DNA of 20,110 bases from Saccoglossus kowalevskii (taxonomy: Eukaryota; Hemichordata; Enteropneusta; Harrimaniidae), in contig NW_003116956.1 of assembly GCF_000003605.2 (NCBI RefSeq), forward strand, positions 94,466 to 114,575, in the 5' to 3' direction. Every line of letters begins with the position of its first letter. Within the stretch, counting starts at the first letter, position 1. The position numbers and the translations under genes were made by a program. Under the pieces are notes generated by a model. It searched no databases. It was not told the origin of the DNA and saw only the letters and a list, made by a program, of their open reading frames with translations. This document shows positions 1 through 11,100 of this stretch, piece after piece.

Positions 1-296
1 ATGATATGATATGATATGATATGATATGATATGATATGATATGATATGATAGGATAGGATAGGATAGGATAGGATAGGATATGATATATGATATGATATG
101 ATATATGATATGATATATGATATGATATATGATATGATATACGATATGATATGATATGATATGATATGATATGATATGATATAACATGACATGACATGAC
201 ATGACATGATATGATATGATATGATATGATATGATATGATATGATATGATATGATATGATATGATATGATATGATATGATATGATATGATATGATA
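1..296. repeat. ATGAT pentanucleotide tandem array
   Basis: Nearly uninterrupted 5-bp units (ATGAT) run from the first base to about 296. There are sub-blocks of a variant unit: AGGAT around 51-80, ATGATAT spacing changes around 80-140, and CATGA around 183-207. The array probably continues left of the window. Confidence 0.97.
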
Positions 297-1048
297 TTTT
301 ATTTGGAATGTACACAAACAAAAGTAAGGTAATGTCCAAAATAGCAACATACATTACTACAAGACTAAAACAGATCTAAAATACAGAAAACAAACAATGC
401 AAAATCGGAAAGGATAAACTTGTCACAACAATTTCAATGAATAGATCATCAATACTTAATTTTTTTTTAAAAAGTGGCTGATGAATAAAGAGAGCTGAGA
501 GAGATTTCCGTCTACATTCTTTGATAATGTTATATTGACAATGAAGTAGATAATGTTTTCATCTCCGATCTTGTTACAATCATGGATTTTACATCGTCTT
601 TCCTCACTTTTAATCCCCGAATGTCTCATAGATTTAACTGGTAAGAAATGTGCCGATACTCAATTATCATTCCAATTTTTTTTGTATATAGAAGTCAAAA
701 GTTCTTGGGGTGTCATTGTATTTTCGGATGATGTGAGGGGGGACACCCTGTTTTGTTTTTGTTTGTTTGAGGAGGGGGGGGGGTCTTTTCATACTTTTCC
801 GAAATCAGATTCCCCGGCACCCCAGGCCAAAGTAAATGACCAGTCCCTAAAAGAGGGATGGAAAACTGCGGTATTTCCTGTGATCTATGTGAGTTGTAAT
901 CATTTTAATCCTGTTTATCTAACGGTTCACGCATTTCACGCAAAATTGTTGAATACTAGTACAAGCGGAGTTTCGAGGTAACATGAATAACGCTGCCAAG
1001 TGAAAGTGTCGATAGCGTCACTGTGGTGGCGCTTCTTTGTTGACAGTG
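297..1048. other. no gene seen
   Basis: AT-rich sequence with a run of nine G near 774-783. The 142-codon open frame at 553-981 has no recognisable domain and an unnatural composition; I treat it as chance. An AATAAA on the minus strand (299-304) sits at the edge of the microsatellite but has no gene upstream to serve. Confidence 0.5.
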
Positions 1049-1056
1049 TGACGTCA
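1049..1056. promoter_or_regulatory. CRE-like palindrome TGACGTCA
   Basis: A full CREB/ATF site inside the longer palindrome GTGACGTCAC (1048-1057), in a locally CpG-richer stretch. It lies about 140 bp upstream of a candidate coding exon at 1188-1396, so it may mark a plus-strand promoter. Only the motif is seen; activity is inference. Confidence 0.4.
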
Positions 1057-1187
1057 CGCGGATGTGCTACAGTCGATAAGTAACTATGTAAAAGTAAATA
1101 AACAGTTATCCATTCCAAGATACATCGTACATCCCCTCCTCGGGATTCCTTTGATGTTTGCCGGCAGTTTCATACCTCTCTTCCAGA

Positions 1188-1396
1188 GGGTCTATGCTTC
1201 AGCCACCGTTGAGGGACGGTGATTCAGCACAGTCACTTGATAGAGGGATCGCCAGCCCCCCAGTGAAAAAAAAAGTTCATTTTAAAGAAAATATGCTCAA
1301 GTCATTCATAGATGACATAATCCCCGTCAATAATTCAGGCTTGTATTTGAAATCATGTGGATCAACTAGATATGGCTTAACAGTTGACAATAGTGG
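1188..1396 (+). CDS. candidate coding exon with KVHF motif, function unknown
   Basis: A pyrimidine-rich tract ending CTCTCTTCCAG suggests an acceptor just before this segment, and AGTG/GTAAAC gives a possible donor at its right end. Alternatively it is a first exon with ATG at 1194, downstream of the CRE palindrome. The frame reads MLQPPLRDGDSAQSLDRG, then IASPPVKKKVHFKENML and KSFIDDIIPV, and stays open to a stop at 1434. KKVHF fits the RVxF protein-phosphatase-1 docking pattern when preceded by basic residues, as here. The composition looks protein-like, unlike the other short frames nearby, but I do not recognise the family and see no partner exons. Confidence 0.3.
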
Positions 1397-1439
1397 TAAA
1401 CATTATAGCCACTGTTTATATTCAGTTCTTTCCTAACAA

Positions 1440-2490
1440 GCAGCCAGAAATAAATATCTGCTTCAAATAACGACATTACATAGTTTAACAATATTTTACC
1501 AGTAAAGTATATTTTGTTAATGTTTCGCATAAGTAATTTGTTGTACGTACATAAATGTCAAGATCAACAAATGCTAGTAGGTCAAAGATAAGGTTTAATG
1601 TAATAACGAAACAACGGGCACTCGTCGGTCAACAGTCGAACAAATTTACGGGCTTATGACCTCATACCAACTTTGAATCACATTGGCATGTTGGAGAGAT
1701 GGGCAGACACGCACGACCGGAAGCCAACAAACTAGATAGTCCGAACGTAGGACTGACAATAAACGTCTATGGGTTGACCATTAGGGGGAGATGACAGATT
1801 TGTAAAAAAATATTTGCACAGGACAGAAAAAAATTCTGCAGGGATCAATAACAGAAAAGAATCTGTTCACATAAATCTTAGAAGAAAATTATTCCACATA
1901 ATGTAACAAAAAAATTAAAGCAAATTCATCATGGGAACAAAAAAATAACCCAAAACTTAATGAAGGAAAACACATATTTTGCGCGTTTTCCTCCATCGCC
2001 TTCCCAGAGTTTCTAATGGGCACCGTGTATTCAACAGTTATTATTTAAGCATCTATTAGATTTATTGAAAACACTGGCCACAGTTTTTTTAAGCTTTCAC
2101 AAACACTGACATGATTTCTAGTCATTTCTGTAAACCTTGTTTAATTCTGGAAAGTATCACTATGCCGTCAGTGTAGGCAGGCGAGTTATTCAAAACTGGA
2201 GAATCACAAATCTTGAGCTAAAGTTACGAGTTGTTTAGAAAAAGTCGGGATAACATAAAATTAATCTGCTCTGTTAAACCTAATTTAACTTTTATATCGT
2301 GACTTTACTAGACATATTTTTGATAATGTTACACATTTTTCATGGTAATACCAAACTCAAGTAATTTTCGATGTACACCAGCATGCCAAACTTGACTTTC
2401 GGAGGTCATTAAAACAGGCATATATGTATTTTTTAATCAGTCACTGAAAGTCTTTCTTCGCTGCAGTAAACAAATTTGGCTTTTCGTGCA
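1440..2490. other. intergenic or intronic, no gene seen
   Basis: No convincing exon on either strand. An ETS-like ACCGGAAG lies at 1716-1723 in a short GC-richer stretch (1600-1790). The rest is AT-rich with poly-A tracts. Confidence 0.5.
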
Positions 2491-2504
2491 CTGCCCTCTA
2501 GTGG
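2491..2504 (-). promoter_or_regulatory. CTCF-like core motif
   Basis: On the minus strand the sequence is CCACTAGAGGGCAG, which fits the bilaterian CTCF core (CCAS-YAG-RKGGC) closely. It lies in the gene-poor region. A weaker relative, CTGCTAGAGGGCA, is at 4029-4041 on the plus strand. Occupancy is unknown. Confidence 0.4.
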
Positions 2505-3250
2505 CTGTTATATTCCTACATTTGTTTTTCTTTAACATATTTGAAATCGCGCTTGCGATGTATCTGCGCCAATTTTCTGAAAAATTCTGTTTTAGTCATA
2601 AAGTAGACATGAGGTTTATAACTAAAATTTAAAGTTGTTTCAGAAAAGGGAACAAAGAGCGAAGCATTGTCAACTACCTGGGGTATATTTAATTAAAAAC
2701 CCAAGGATGGGGAAGGGTACAGATGTTAGTGAACCCCATTATGATTAAAACAATTTTGTTTGTTTTTATTTGACCCTGTGATATTTATTTGCAGCATCCC
2801 TGTTACAACTTAGGCTCAATAATTTTAAAAATTAGAAGTTATACTTGCATTGGGAATCCCAGTCCGTGAATAAAATTGTTATTAAGTGTAGGGTTATCTC
2901 TGAAACACTCCTGAATTTACAGCTGTATTGTATTGTATTGTTATGAATATCTTGACATATGAAATTATATGTGCCTGAAATCCAATGTAACAGCTCTGAG
3001 GACTCCAACGATCGTACCACCCCCTTCATGAAAGTCCACATTGTTTTGTTGGAAAAGGTTTGACCTCAAATGGTCTACAAAACTTAATTGCTTCCTTGAT
3101 GTTTTGAGACTCTTGAAGGCATCGTTCTCTTTGTATAATTTACTAACTGTGGCAAAGACGAATAGAAAAATATGTTTGGTTCTGCATATACCAATCACAT
3201 AGTGGAGGAGCTCTGATATAATTGAACTGAGCTTGGTAGAAAGTTTTTGA
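2505..3250. other. no gene seen
   Basis: A minus-strand frame at 2965-3285 is open for 106 codons but has no recognised domain, lacks supporting splice structure and overlaps a second open frame; not called. Confidence 0.45.
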
Positions 3251-3257
3251 GCATAAA

Positions 3258-3713
3258 GTCTCTGTAGCTCAGATGGAAAACCCATGTGACAATCCTAACT
3301 TGGGAATATGCATGAATGCATGGAGATGAAAAGCCTGAACATTTGGAGCATCATCAACACTTACACATTCTCACACTCAGAGAACTGTCATCCAACAGCA
3401 TGATGACAATGACAGTTCTGGCTGAGTTAGGGTTATACCCCAATATTGGTGTCACTACTTGTGGACCTTCTAAGGGCGCTGCATCACAAAATGGAGTAGC
3501 TGAGTCTCACAGGGGTACATGCGCAAGCTGTTCAACATGGAATGGGTGTCACATACACCACACTCTTGGTGTTCAGTGAAGTGGCAAACAGATAGATGCT
3601 TGGCTCCTGGCAAAAAGACGACTAAAGAATTTCATTAGGGGTACCTACAAGTCACTTTTCCTCAGTTGGTAGTGGGCGATTGTATGGCCCCCAAGTGACC
3701 AGAGTATAAAGAA
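3258..3713 (+). repeat. two degenerate tRNA-like (possible SINE head) fragments
   Basis: TAGCTCAGATGG at 3265-3276 looks like a tRNA A box / D arm. CTCAGTTGGTAG at 3661-3672, followed by GGGCGATTGTATGGCCCCCA, resembles the D-arm to anticodon-arm part of tRNA-derived SINEs. Neither is followed by a proper B box (GGTTCGANTCC), so neither is a tRNA gene. Between them an 11-bp inverted repeat (AGAACTGTCAT at 3381-3391, its complement at 3409-3419) surrounds a 17-bp loop. Confidence 0.3.
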
Positions 3714-4970
3714 ATACTATATACATGTACTTACTTGCCAGGAAAGCAATAAAAAACAAGTTTATGTACAAAAGCAAAATAGTAAAATAAGGTGCCACAA
3801 TTTATTCAGAGTTTTGAACAATTAAATGAACAGGCCAATCCCAGGGGAAAAAGATACAAATCAAGAAACTACACTCTGAAGCAAATACGACTAATTTCCA
3901 AATGATAGCTTCTATAACAATCCTAATAAAAGCCCAACCATAAATTTAGTCACACAACTGTACATGGACCATAAATTTAGTGACTTATCCCAGAAATTAG
4001 ATGTACAGGGGTGAAAGTCTTCTTCACTACTGCTAGAGGGCATATGAGCCAGATCAATATTTTCCAATTTTTACATTTTATGAAATTTATTCAATATATT
4101 CCACAATTTATCTCATTTGTTTAAGAATACAGTTTTATTTCCTAAATATTGAAACTACTGCGAGGATTATATAATTATCAGAAATCCTGCAACTGAGCAA
4201 AATTCACTCACAAAAAATGTTAAAAAATTAGTTCTACTTTCAAAACAATAAAGTTGTTGGAATAATTAATATTCAGATAATCAATGTGGAGCGGTTAGTA
4301 GGCAGCGTACAAAAATGTTTTTATCGTTGTTTATTCATCGTCAATTGAATATTCACCCTCCATGATGTTGGATTGTATTGGTTTAAGATATTAAACCATA
4401 AACATATTTTAGTGTGGGAATTTGTTCAAAGCTGTCTCCGCATTTGTTGAGATCAGTTTTACATTATTTGTATATATTTGTTCATTTTTGTTAATCAACT
4501 CTAAAAGTCTGAAACTGCACCAGAAAATCAGATCATACAATCGCCAATTAATAAAATGCTTAAGCAGCAAAATTTTTTTTGACTGAAAAAAAACATTCAT
4601 ATCATAAACCATTGCCTCTGACAAAAATGGTAGTGTGGTTGTGCATCTGGAGCAGAAATCTGCAAGACATACAATCAAATTCACATTATTTTCTGCAAAA
4701 AAAAAAAGACAAGATTACAGGCAGTAAAATTTATTGGTCTTCATTTATCTTTGTTGATGTTGAGAAACAACAAAATTTATTCATTTTAAAAACAAATTAC
4801 AGATTTCCTTCATTAAAAGAATGAGCCAGTGCTAGATAGTGAAATGTCTACCACATCAGTATGTCAAATAAACACCTCCCACACTGGTACATTCTTTGAC
4901 TGAGTACTGGTAAATCATAAGTGCATCGGCCGTTCAATGTATGATCACCTTTCAAATCACTTGTACCAAT
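3714..4970. other. no gene seen
   Basis: AT-rich sequence. A 14-bp direct repeat (ACCATAAATTTAGT) occurs twice near 3938 and 3968. Short open frames on both strands around 4409-4824 overlap each other antisense and show no domain. Confidence 0.5.
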
Positions 4971-5173
4971 TACTGTGAAATACTTTATTTTAGCTGGAAT
5001 TAATTTTCGCTGAAAAGGCATTTTGGGTGTTTTGTATAGAATTTATTTTCACTGATTTTTGATGAGTTTAATGTGAAATATAGGTAAAAAAGTATATTCG
5101 CTGGATTCTATTTTCACGAAATCATCCCTCCAGCGAAAATAAATTCCAAGCGAAAATAAAGTATTCTACAGTA
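4971..5173. mobile_element. TA-flanked MITE, copy A
   Basis: Terminal inverted repeats run TACTGTGAAATACTTTATTT at the left end and, on the opposite strand, TACTGTAGAATACTTTATTT at the right end; similarity continues inward for about 45 bp. TA on both sides suggests a Tc1/mariner-type target duplication. There is no coding capacity. Two diverged copies, 14593-14804 and 16283-16468, are in SMG7 introns, so this is a dispersed non-autonomous family. Confidence 0.85.
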
Positions 5174-7068
5174 TACAGCATATATTGCAATAATTAATTA
5201 ATTTACATGCAAAATTAGATAATTTATGTATTTGACTGCCTGCTTAAAAGGTTAAATAAATTTGAATATTTTGTGTACTGGTATACCAGTGTAGTATTAC
5301 AGTTTATGTCTACCGTTATCTGATTGGAACTGATTGGATGATACCATCTCACACTTACACTGAGGAGTACATAGAATATAACGGAACATGCATTTTCTTT
5401 TCAGTTATGATGCAAAAGTTTTAAAAAAGTAATATGCGATTATCTTGTTCATTGCCAGAGGTAATTAGAGAGTTACCTGTTCCAAGACTAAACTATCTTC
5501 TCTCTAAATGAGTTGTTTTTCACTGCCCACATAATTAATAGCCAAATGGTGCATCCTCATAAAAACGCTTTGATCAAACCACTTCCAATCAGATAACAAT
5601 CTCCAGGCATGTATAGACAACCAGTCACCATGTTAGCTTCTGATGTTGGTGTATATAACAATATTACCGTAGAAAAGGAGGATGTACTTGTTTTATGTTT
5701 TTTTTTTTATATGACCACAGTAACTGGTTGGCTTAATTCACTCCTGCTGTTATTCCACATACAATACATGTATAGTATTTCCTTTATTAGAATCGCATGT
5801 AAAGAACAGAGGCGAATAGTCAAAATAAGACTTATTATTATTATTTAGGATTTGTTTTGCTTTAACATCTGTGGAGCCTTTAATTAAGATGGTGACGTGC
5901 TTGAAGATTCACTTTTAATAGAGCAAATATGGTATTTGTCTTAGTTAATAAAAAAACACACATCAGGGCAACATTGTTACAATAGATCATGATCATAACA
6001 CTCCGTTAGAATGCCTTAGATGTATTAATAGATCAGGGTGAGATTGGAATACAGGAAAACTTTACAAAAACATTTTATTAAAGAAATACTTCTAATAAAG
6101 GAAATAAGTGATTATTACTTTTAGTTAACCAGCACAAGGAATGAAACTAAATGTGTTTCAATTAAAAATTTTCATACTATAAAAACATAAAATGTTGCCA
6201 TGCTGGTTGTGTGGGAGTTGTTTACATACCGGTATATCACAATGCAACTGTTGGACACACGTGACAAAGATAGAGACTTCCATGTTGTTCATAGATGTGC
6301 ATACAAAAGATTACCGATATATTCAAGTTAGAAGCAAGTTAATAGTCAGTTTATAAACAACGAGACATGTCAGTCACCATCCAGGTGGGCAGAAAGTTGA
6401 AAATTAAATTTAATCAGCCTTTCCCAAAGTACTTTTCACAATCAAATACATGAGCTGATTACCAGAAATATATTGATACAATTTTGTCAACAGAATGTTG
6501 TTTTAGGAAATCTGTGGGTTAATTCCTATACATGTATGCTGAAACTATGAATTACACAACTTTTCAAAAAACATTTTAAAATAATTTCAAAGGAGGCACT
6601 GGCATTTGACATGGACACTTCACTTACTGGTGGTATTGAACAGGCATGTAGTTTCCATCTACCTGTAACAACACTATCGTTTTAGTCAAAACCCTACCAA
6701 AAGTTACTGACATAACCAAATCTAGGTTAATTTAGCTCAAACTCTCAAAATTCATAGTCTAAATAATCATCATCATCATCATCCAGATATAGATATTGTT
6801 CCCCTTATGTGTGTTTACTGTAATTTTAACACCAGCCAGCTGGGGGAAATTCAAACATCTCCTGACAGTTTCAATAAAATTCATTTGTATTTTAAATAAG
6901 AACTTCCAATCATACATTGAAGCATACCTTGGGAAATATAATTACATCGCATACTACATGTATAATCCTTAATATCTATATTTACAACAATAAATGCCAA
7001 GACGTAAACCATTTTTGTAAAACGACTTTCCTATGCTAGCTCTGTATACGGCCTCATATCACATACTG
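5174..7068. other. no gene seen
   Basis: Contains a perfect 14-bp palindrome, ACTGGTATACCAGT (5277-5290), and an ATC trinucleotide run (6766-6783). A minus-strand frame ending at 6745 reads EQYLYL, six Asp, YLDYEF and stop, which looks like a protein terminus but is closed upstream by TAA at 6805-6807 and has no good acceptor. Confidence 0.45.
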
Positions 7069-8021
7069 TTTATTCTGAATGCTTAACTATGACACTGTCT
7101 GTCATTAAGGCTTCTAGACTTAAATATATATAAGAATAGCAAAACAGCACCTCATATTGATAGTGATAGAGTTCATATACAACATTTCAGCACCATGAAA
7201 TGAAAACATTTTTCTCCCCTGCGTTTTAATCATATTAAACATGTGATGCAAACACACGTGTTCACTTTAGACCTGGATTTGAAAGAGAAAGTACCTTCAC
7301 AAGGAATACATTCTGAAGGATACACCCATCATCCTGTTTTATGAGCAGAAATACAGTCGGAATTGCTGCTTTGATCCAACTTGTAGTAAAATAGGACACC
7401 CATTCAAAGTTTAGATTGTCAGAGCAATACACCATCTAGGCCAGAACACTCTTGAGTTAGGCAAAGTAAAAAAGGGTTTAAGTATAAAGCAAATTAAATC
7501 ACACAGACATTAGGATGCTCATGCGAGCTGTTGCCCGTAGCAATGTACTGCCCCACTGCTGTCCTAACAATGCAAGTTAGAATAAAAGAAAATACAATAT
7601 TACATGGCTTTAATCCTATAGCATATTGCTAGAACTGATTTGTTACTTATCCACTGCGAATAATTGACCCCCATAGAATACAATGGAGATTAGTCAAATG
7701 CACAGCAATGCTAATAGTAAAATGTTAGAAAATGTGTCTGCATCTACTGGGTCTGTTCTCTAAAAACTAGATCTGATTCCAACTTAATAGATGTTTCTCA
7801 TTTCATTGTAATTTCGTCATCAATCGCAAAGCGTTACAGCAATGTCGTCTACACAATGCATACCGTTATAGACCATATAGGAGTGACTCGTTGGTCTCAA
7901 CTTGGATTAATGATGTCTTGTGTGTTACAAGACACAATCAACCATTCTCTAGGTTGGTCTGTACATACAGCTATTCATCCATCTTTGATAAGCTCCTTCA
8001 CAGAGCAAAAACTGCATCTTT
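7069..8021 (-). other. probable SMG7 3' UTR, end uncertain
   Basis: Sequence after the SMG7 stop has no supported coding frame. On the minus strand an ATTAAA hexamer lies at 7609-7614 and a canonical AATAAA at 7069-7074; either could serve as poly(A) signal, giving a UTR of about 400 or 950 nt. I cannot choose between them. Confidence 0.35.
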
Positions 8022-8111
8022 TCACGTATTGCGCTGTTGTTGTTGCTGATGTTGTAGCAGTTGCTCCAATGGAGTTGGTCCTGATGATGATGGAGGGCTG
8101 GACCAGATCGA
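8022..8111 (-). CDS. SMG7: SMG7 last coding exon, conserved C-terminus and stop
   Basis: A 90-bp coding part after acceptor TCTATTGCAG: SIWSSPPSSSGPTPLEQLL, then a short Gln run, RNT and TGA at 8022-8024. The vertebrate C-terminus reads SIWSSSMMHPGPSALEQLLM followed by a Gln/Lys-rich tail, so this is an unusually clear anchor for the true end of the gene. The longer open frames over this spot on both strands (7856-8215 plus, 7949-8149 minus) are in other frames and are not genes. Confidence 0.95.
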   Translation of the reverse strand, partial: SIWSSPPSSSGPTPLEQLLQHQQQQQRNT

Positions 8112-11100
8112 CTGCAATAGAGAATTATACAAACATATATTACTGTCATTTATGCTACATTGAAAACCAATCAATAAACTGTATTAACCTAAAATCAAAG
8201 CAAATATCCATATAATGTCACAACATGACACAGTTCTCACTGTAAATAAGTAAACAAAGTAAACTAGTAAACAAAACTATAAACCAATGCACCAGTCGGC
8301 CATTTTGAATGTAATCTGAAAAACAAAATCACTTGCATCAAGGTCCAATGATGTTGACTGCATGTACTAAGTTTTAATGATAGATGTATGTGTATAACCG
8401 AGATCAGGTTCAGGAATGGCAGAAATGCCCGATTTTGATGATTTTTTTAACATCAACCTTTTCACCACCAGTTCCCTCTTTTCATTACAAAATAGTCCTA
8501 TTTATAGTCTGCACTTTCCCCTTCAGAAGATTATTGGGACAAAAATAGCTAAATCTTTTGAGTAAAAAACTTAAAATTTACTCAAATTTTGTCTGTTGGG
8601 TCCAAAATTAATGTTTATTTCCAGAATTAATGAAAAATATATAAGAAACAAGCAGCCTGTCGGCTGAGATAGCTCCGCTGTTAGCAATGCACATGACAAT
8701 TAAAGAACAGAAGATATCATTAGAAAATGAACAAATCTGAGAGAGGTCCACATGTAGTATCTATATGTATAATATATCAAAGCAATTGGACTTGTGGTTT
8801 TTAACAAGAAGTCAAAAATATCACTTTTTACCAAAAATTACAAAAATATTCATCAAAATTAGAGAATTAAAGATATCATCATGAAATGAACAAATCTGCG
8901 AGAGGTCCACATGTAGTACCTATATATGTAATATCAAAGCAATTGGACTTGCAATTTTTAACAAGAAGTCAAAAATATCACTTTTTACCAAAAATGAAAA
9001 AAATAGTCACCAAAATTAGAGAATTAAAGATATCATTACAAAATGAACAAATCTGAGAGAGGTCCACATTTAGTACCTATATACGTAATATCAAAGCAAT
9101 TGGACTTGCGATTTTTAACAAGAAGTCAAAAATATCACTTTTTACCAAAAATGACAAAAATATTCACCAAAATTAGAGAATTGAAGATATGATCATGAAA
9201 TGAACAAATCTGAGAGAGGTCTACCCAAGGTACATATACACCAAGTATCAAAGCATTCAGGCTCGTAGTTTTCAAGAAGAAGTCGAAAAAGTAAAACATT
9301 GACACGGACGACGGACAATCACTCATATGATAAGCTCCTCTCGACAAAGTCGACAGCGGAGCTAACAAAAAATGGCAAAATTAAAAGTAAATAGCTACCA
9401 GGGGTACTTCTGTATTTGTTTTTTTTAAACCTCACATTTAAATAGCATGTATGTTGACAAGCAAAATTTTGTTCAACTAGCTGTATAGTAACCACTCACC
9501 TGAATATTACTTGGTAATAAGCTACTTGTAGGTGAGCTAGATAGAGATGGTCTGTTAGGAGAACCCCAAGCACCAGCATCTGAACTCCAACCAAGCCCTA
9601 GATTGCTGCCACCAAAACTGTCTGGCAAGGGAGAATGACGTGGTGATGTATGAGAACTAGCTGATCTACTGGAGAAGGGTGACGATATCAAGTTCAGACC
9701 TAAATACAAGTAAATATACACAATGAGTTTAACGAGTATTCTTGAAGTAGGGCTCAAATTCAGAACATGGAAACAAAAAATTAAAGATGACCCACATGCA
9801 AGTCTACAAGACAGTAAAACACACAATTTGGAAACAGTAAAATTTCACAATTACAATCAATATATTGGCCTCCAAACTGGGTGCACTCCAAATACCAAAT
9901 TTCAAGCTATGGTACAGAGTTGCAATTTCTTGTGACTTTAATAAAGAAGTACATGTAAACCAAATATATATGCATGGTACTGGCTGCTGCACCGTGACGT
10001 CATTTGTTTACGTATTTGCCAACTGGCATGTAAATGTCTGTTAACAAATGTTGCTCATTGATCGACACTAGCTTGCTGTAAGTTGTTATAAACAAGAAAA
10101 CGTACATGTACATTTAATAACTTTAACAGCGAATGATGCCGTTATTTATCTTCAGATGCAAATAAATAGTTCTTGTAAAACCAGAAACAAATTAAAAAGG
10201 GTACCGACAGTTTATAATCTGAATTGTGTAGAAGTCACTTCAAATGCTATCCATCTAGTTGAAAACCTAGGTTGGAATGAAAAGTAAAAAATATGATGAC
10301 AGTGCTTACAGTCAGTTTCACTGGCTGTCCATGGTGAATTAAACAATGAAAACGCACTGCCTTTGGGGTTCTCACTTCCACTGTCAGAAGCTGTAGGAAA
10401 CAGACTTGAACTGCAACAGACAAAAAAATTGTCAATTCTTGTTATTCTACATGTATTTCAGTAAAGAGAATCTCATGACAGTTAATTTTTTTAATTTTTA
10501 ATTAAATGTTCACAGCGACACATACCTGGATGGATCTTGGTACACAGGGAAATTTGATGACTCTTCTGAAATTCCAGGATAACCTACTCTGGTTGGTCTA
10601 GTAATAACAGTCGGTGCTGGAGGCTCCTGAATAAAGTAAGAGATGACAAAAGTGTGTCTCACAATAAGTCACATCTGGACTACCAGTAATAGAAATAAAG
10701 ATACTCGTGTTTTACTGAATTACAAGTACATATATTAAATTTTAAATTGTGTCCAAACTCTAAAATTCAACAATCCCATCAGAAAGCATTGTCCATTGTC
10801 CAACCCAAGTAATCTGGCAAGTGGATTTTAATAGGACAAGTAAACTAGGTTCCACAAGCACTTCAGATGATCCTGCCAGAAAATTTGAGCTAGCAAAATG
10901 ATGGCAAATTACACTTATACCGGTAGTCAATGGAAGATAGATTTTTGAATGCTGGGTTGGCAAACTTACTGTGGCTTTGAATGGGAAATACCAGGTAGAA
11001 CACTGGTACTGAATTGTTTACATCAACTCATCCACGGTTTACACCTTTCTCTACCTTAAAATACTCACCACAAATTTGGGGAATGGCATATCATCATCAT

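Noticed and set aside
553-981. 142-codon plus-strand frame
   Set aside because: No domain, starts in AT-rich sequence, crosses a poly-G run, and has no splice context; read as chance.
3265-3276. Possible tRNA gene (TAGCTCAGATGG)
   Set aside because: No B box and no acceptor stem could be formed around it.
2965-3285. 106-codon minus-strand frame
   Set aside because: No recognisable domain; an overlapping frame in another phase is also open; no acceptor/donor of matching phase.
5277-5290. Perfect 14-bp palindrome ACTGGTATACCAGT
   Set aside because: Short palindromes of this length occur by chance in 20 kb; no supporting context for a binding site or element end.
7856-8215. 119-codon plus-strand frame
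   Set aside because: Antisense shadow over the SMG7 last exon and its UTR.
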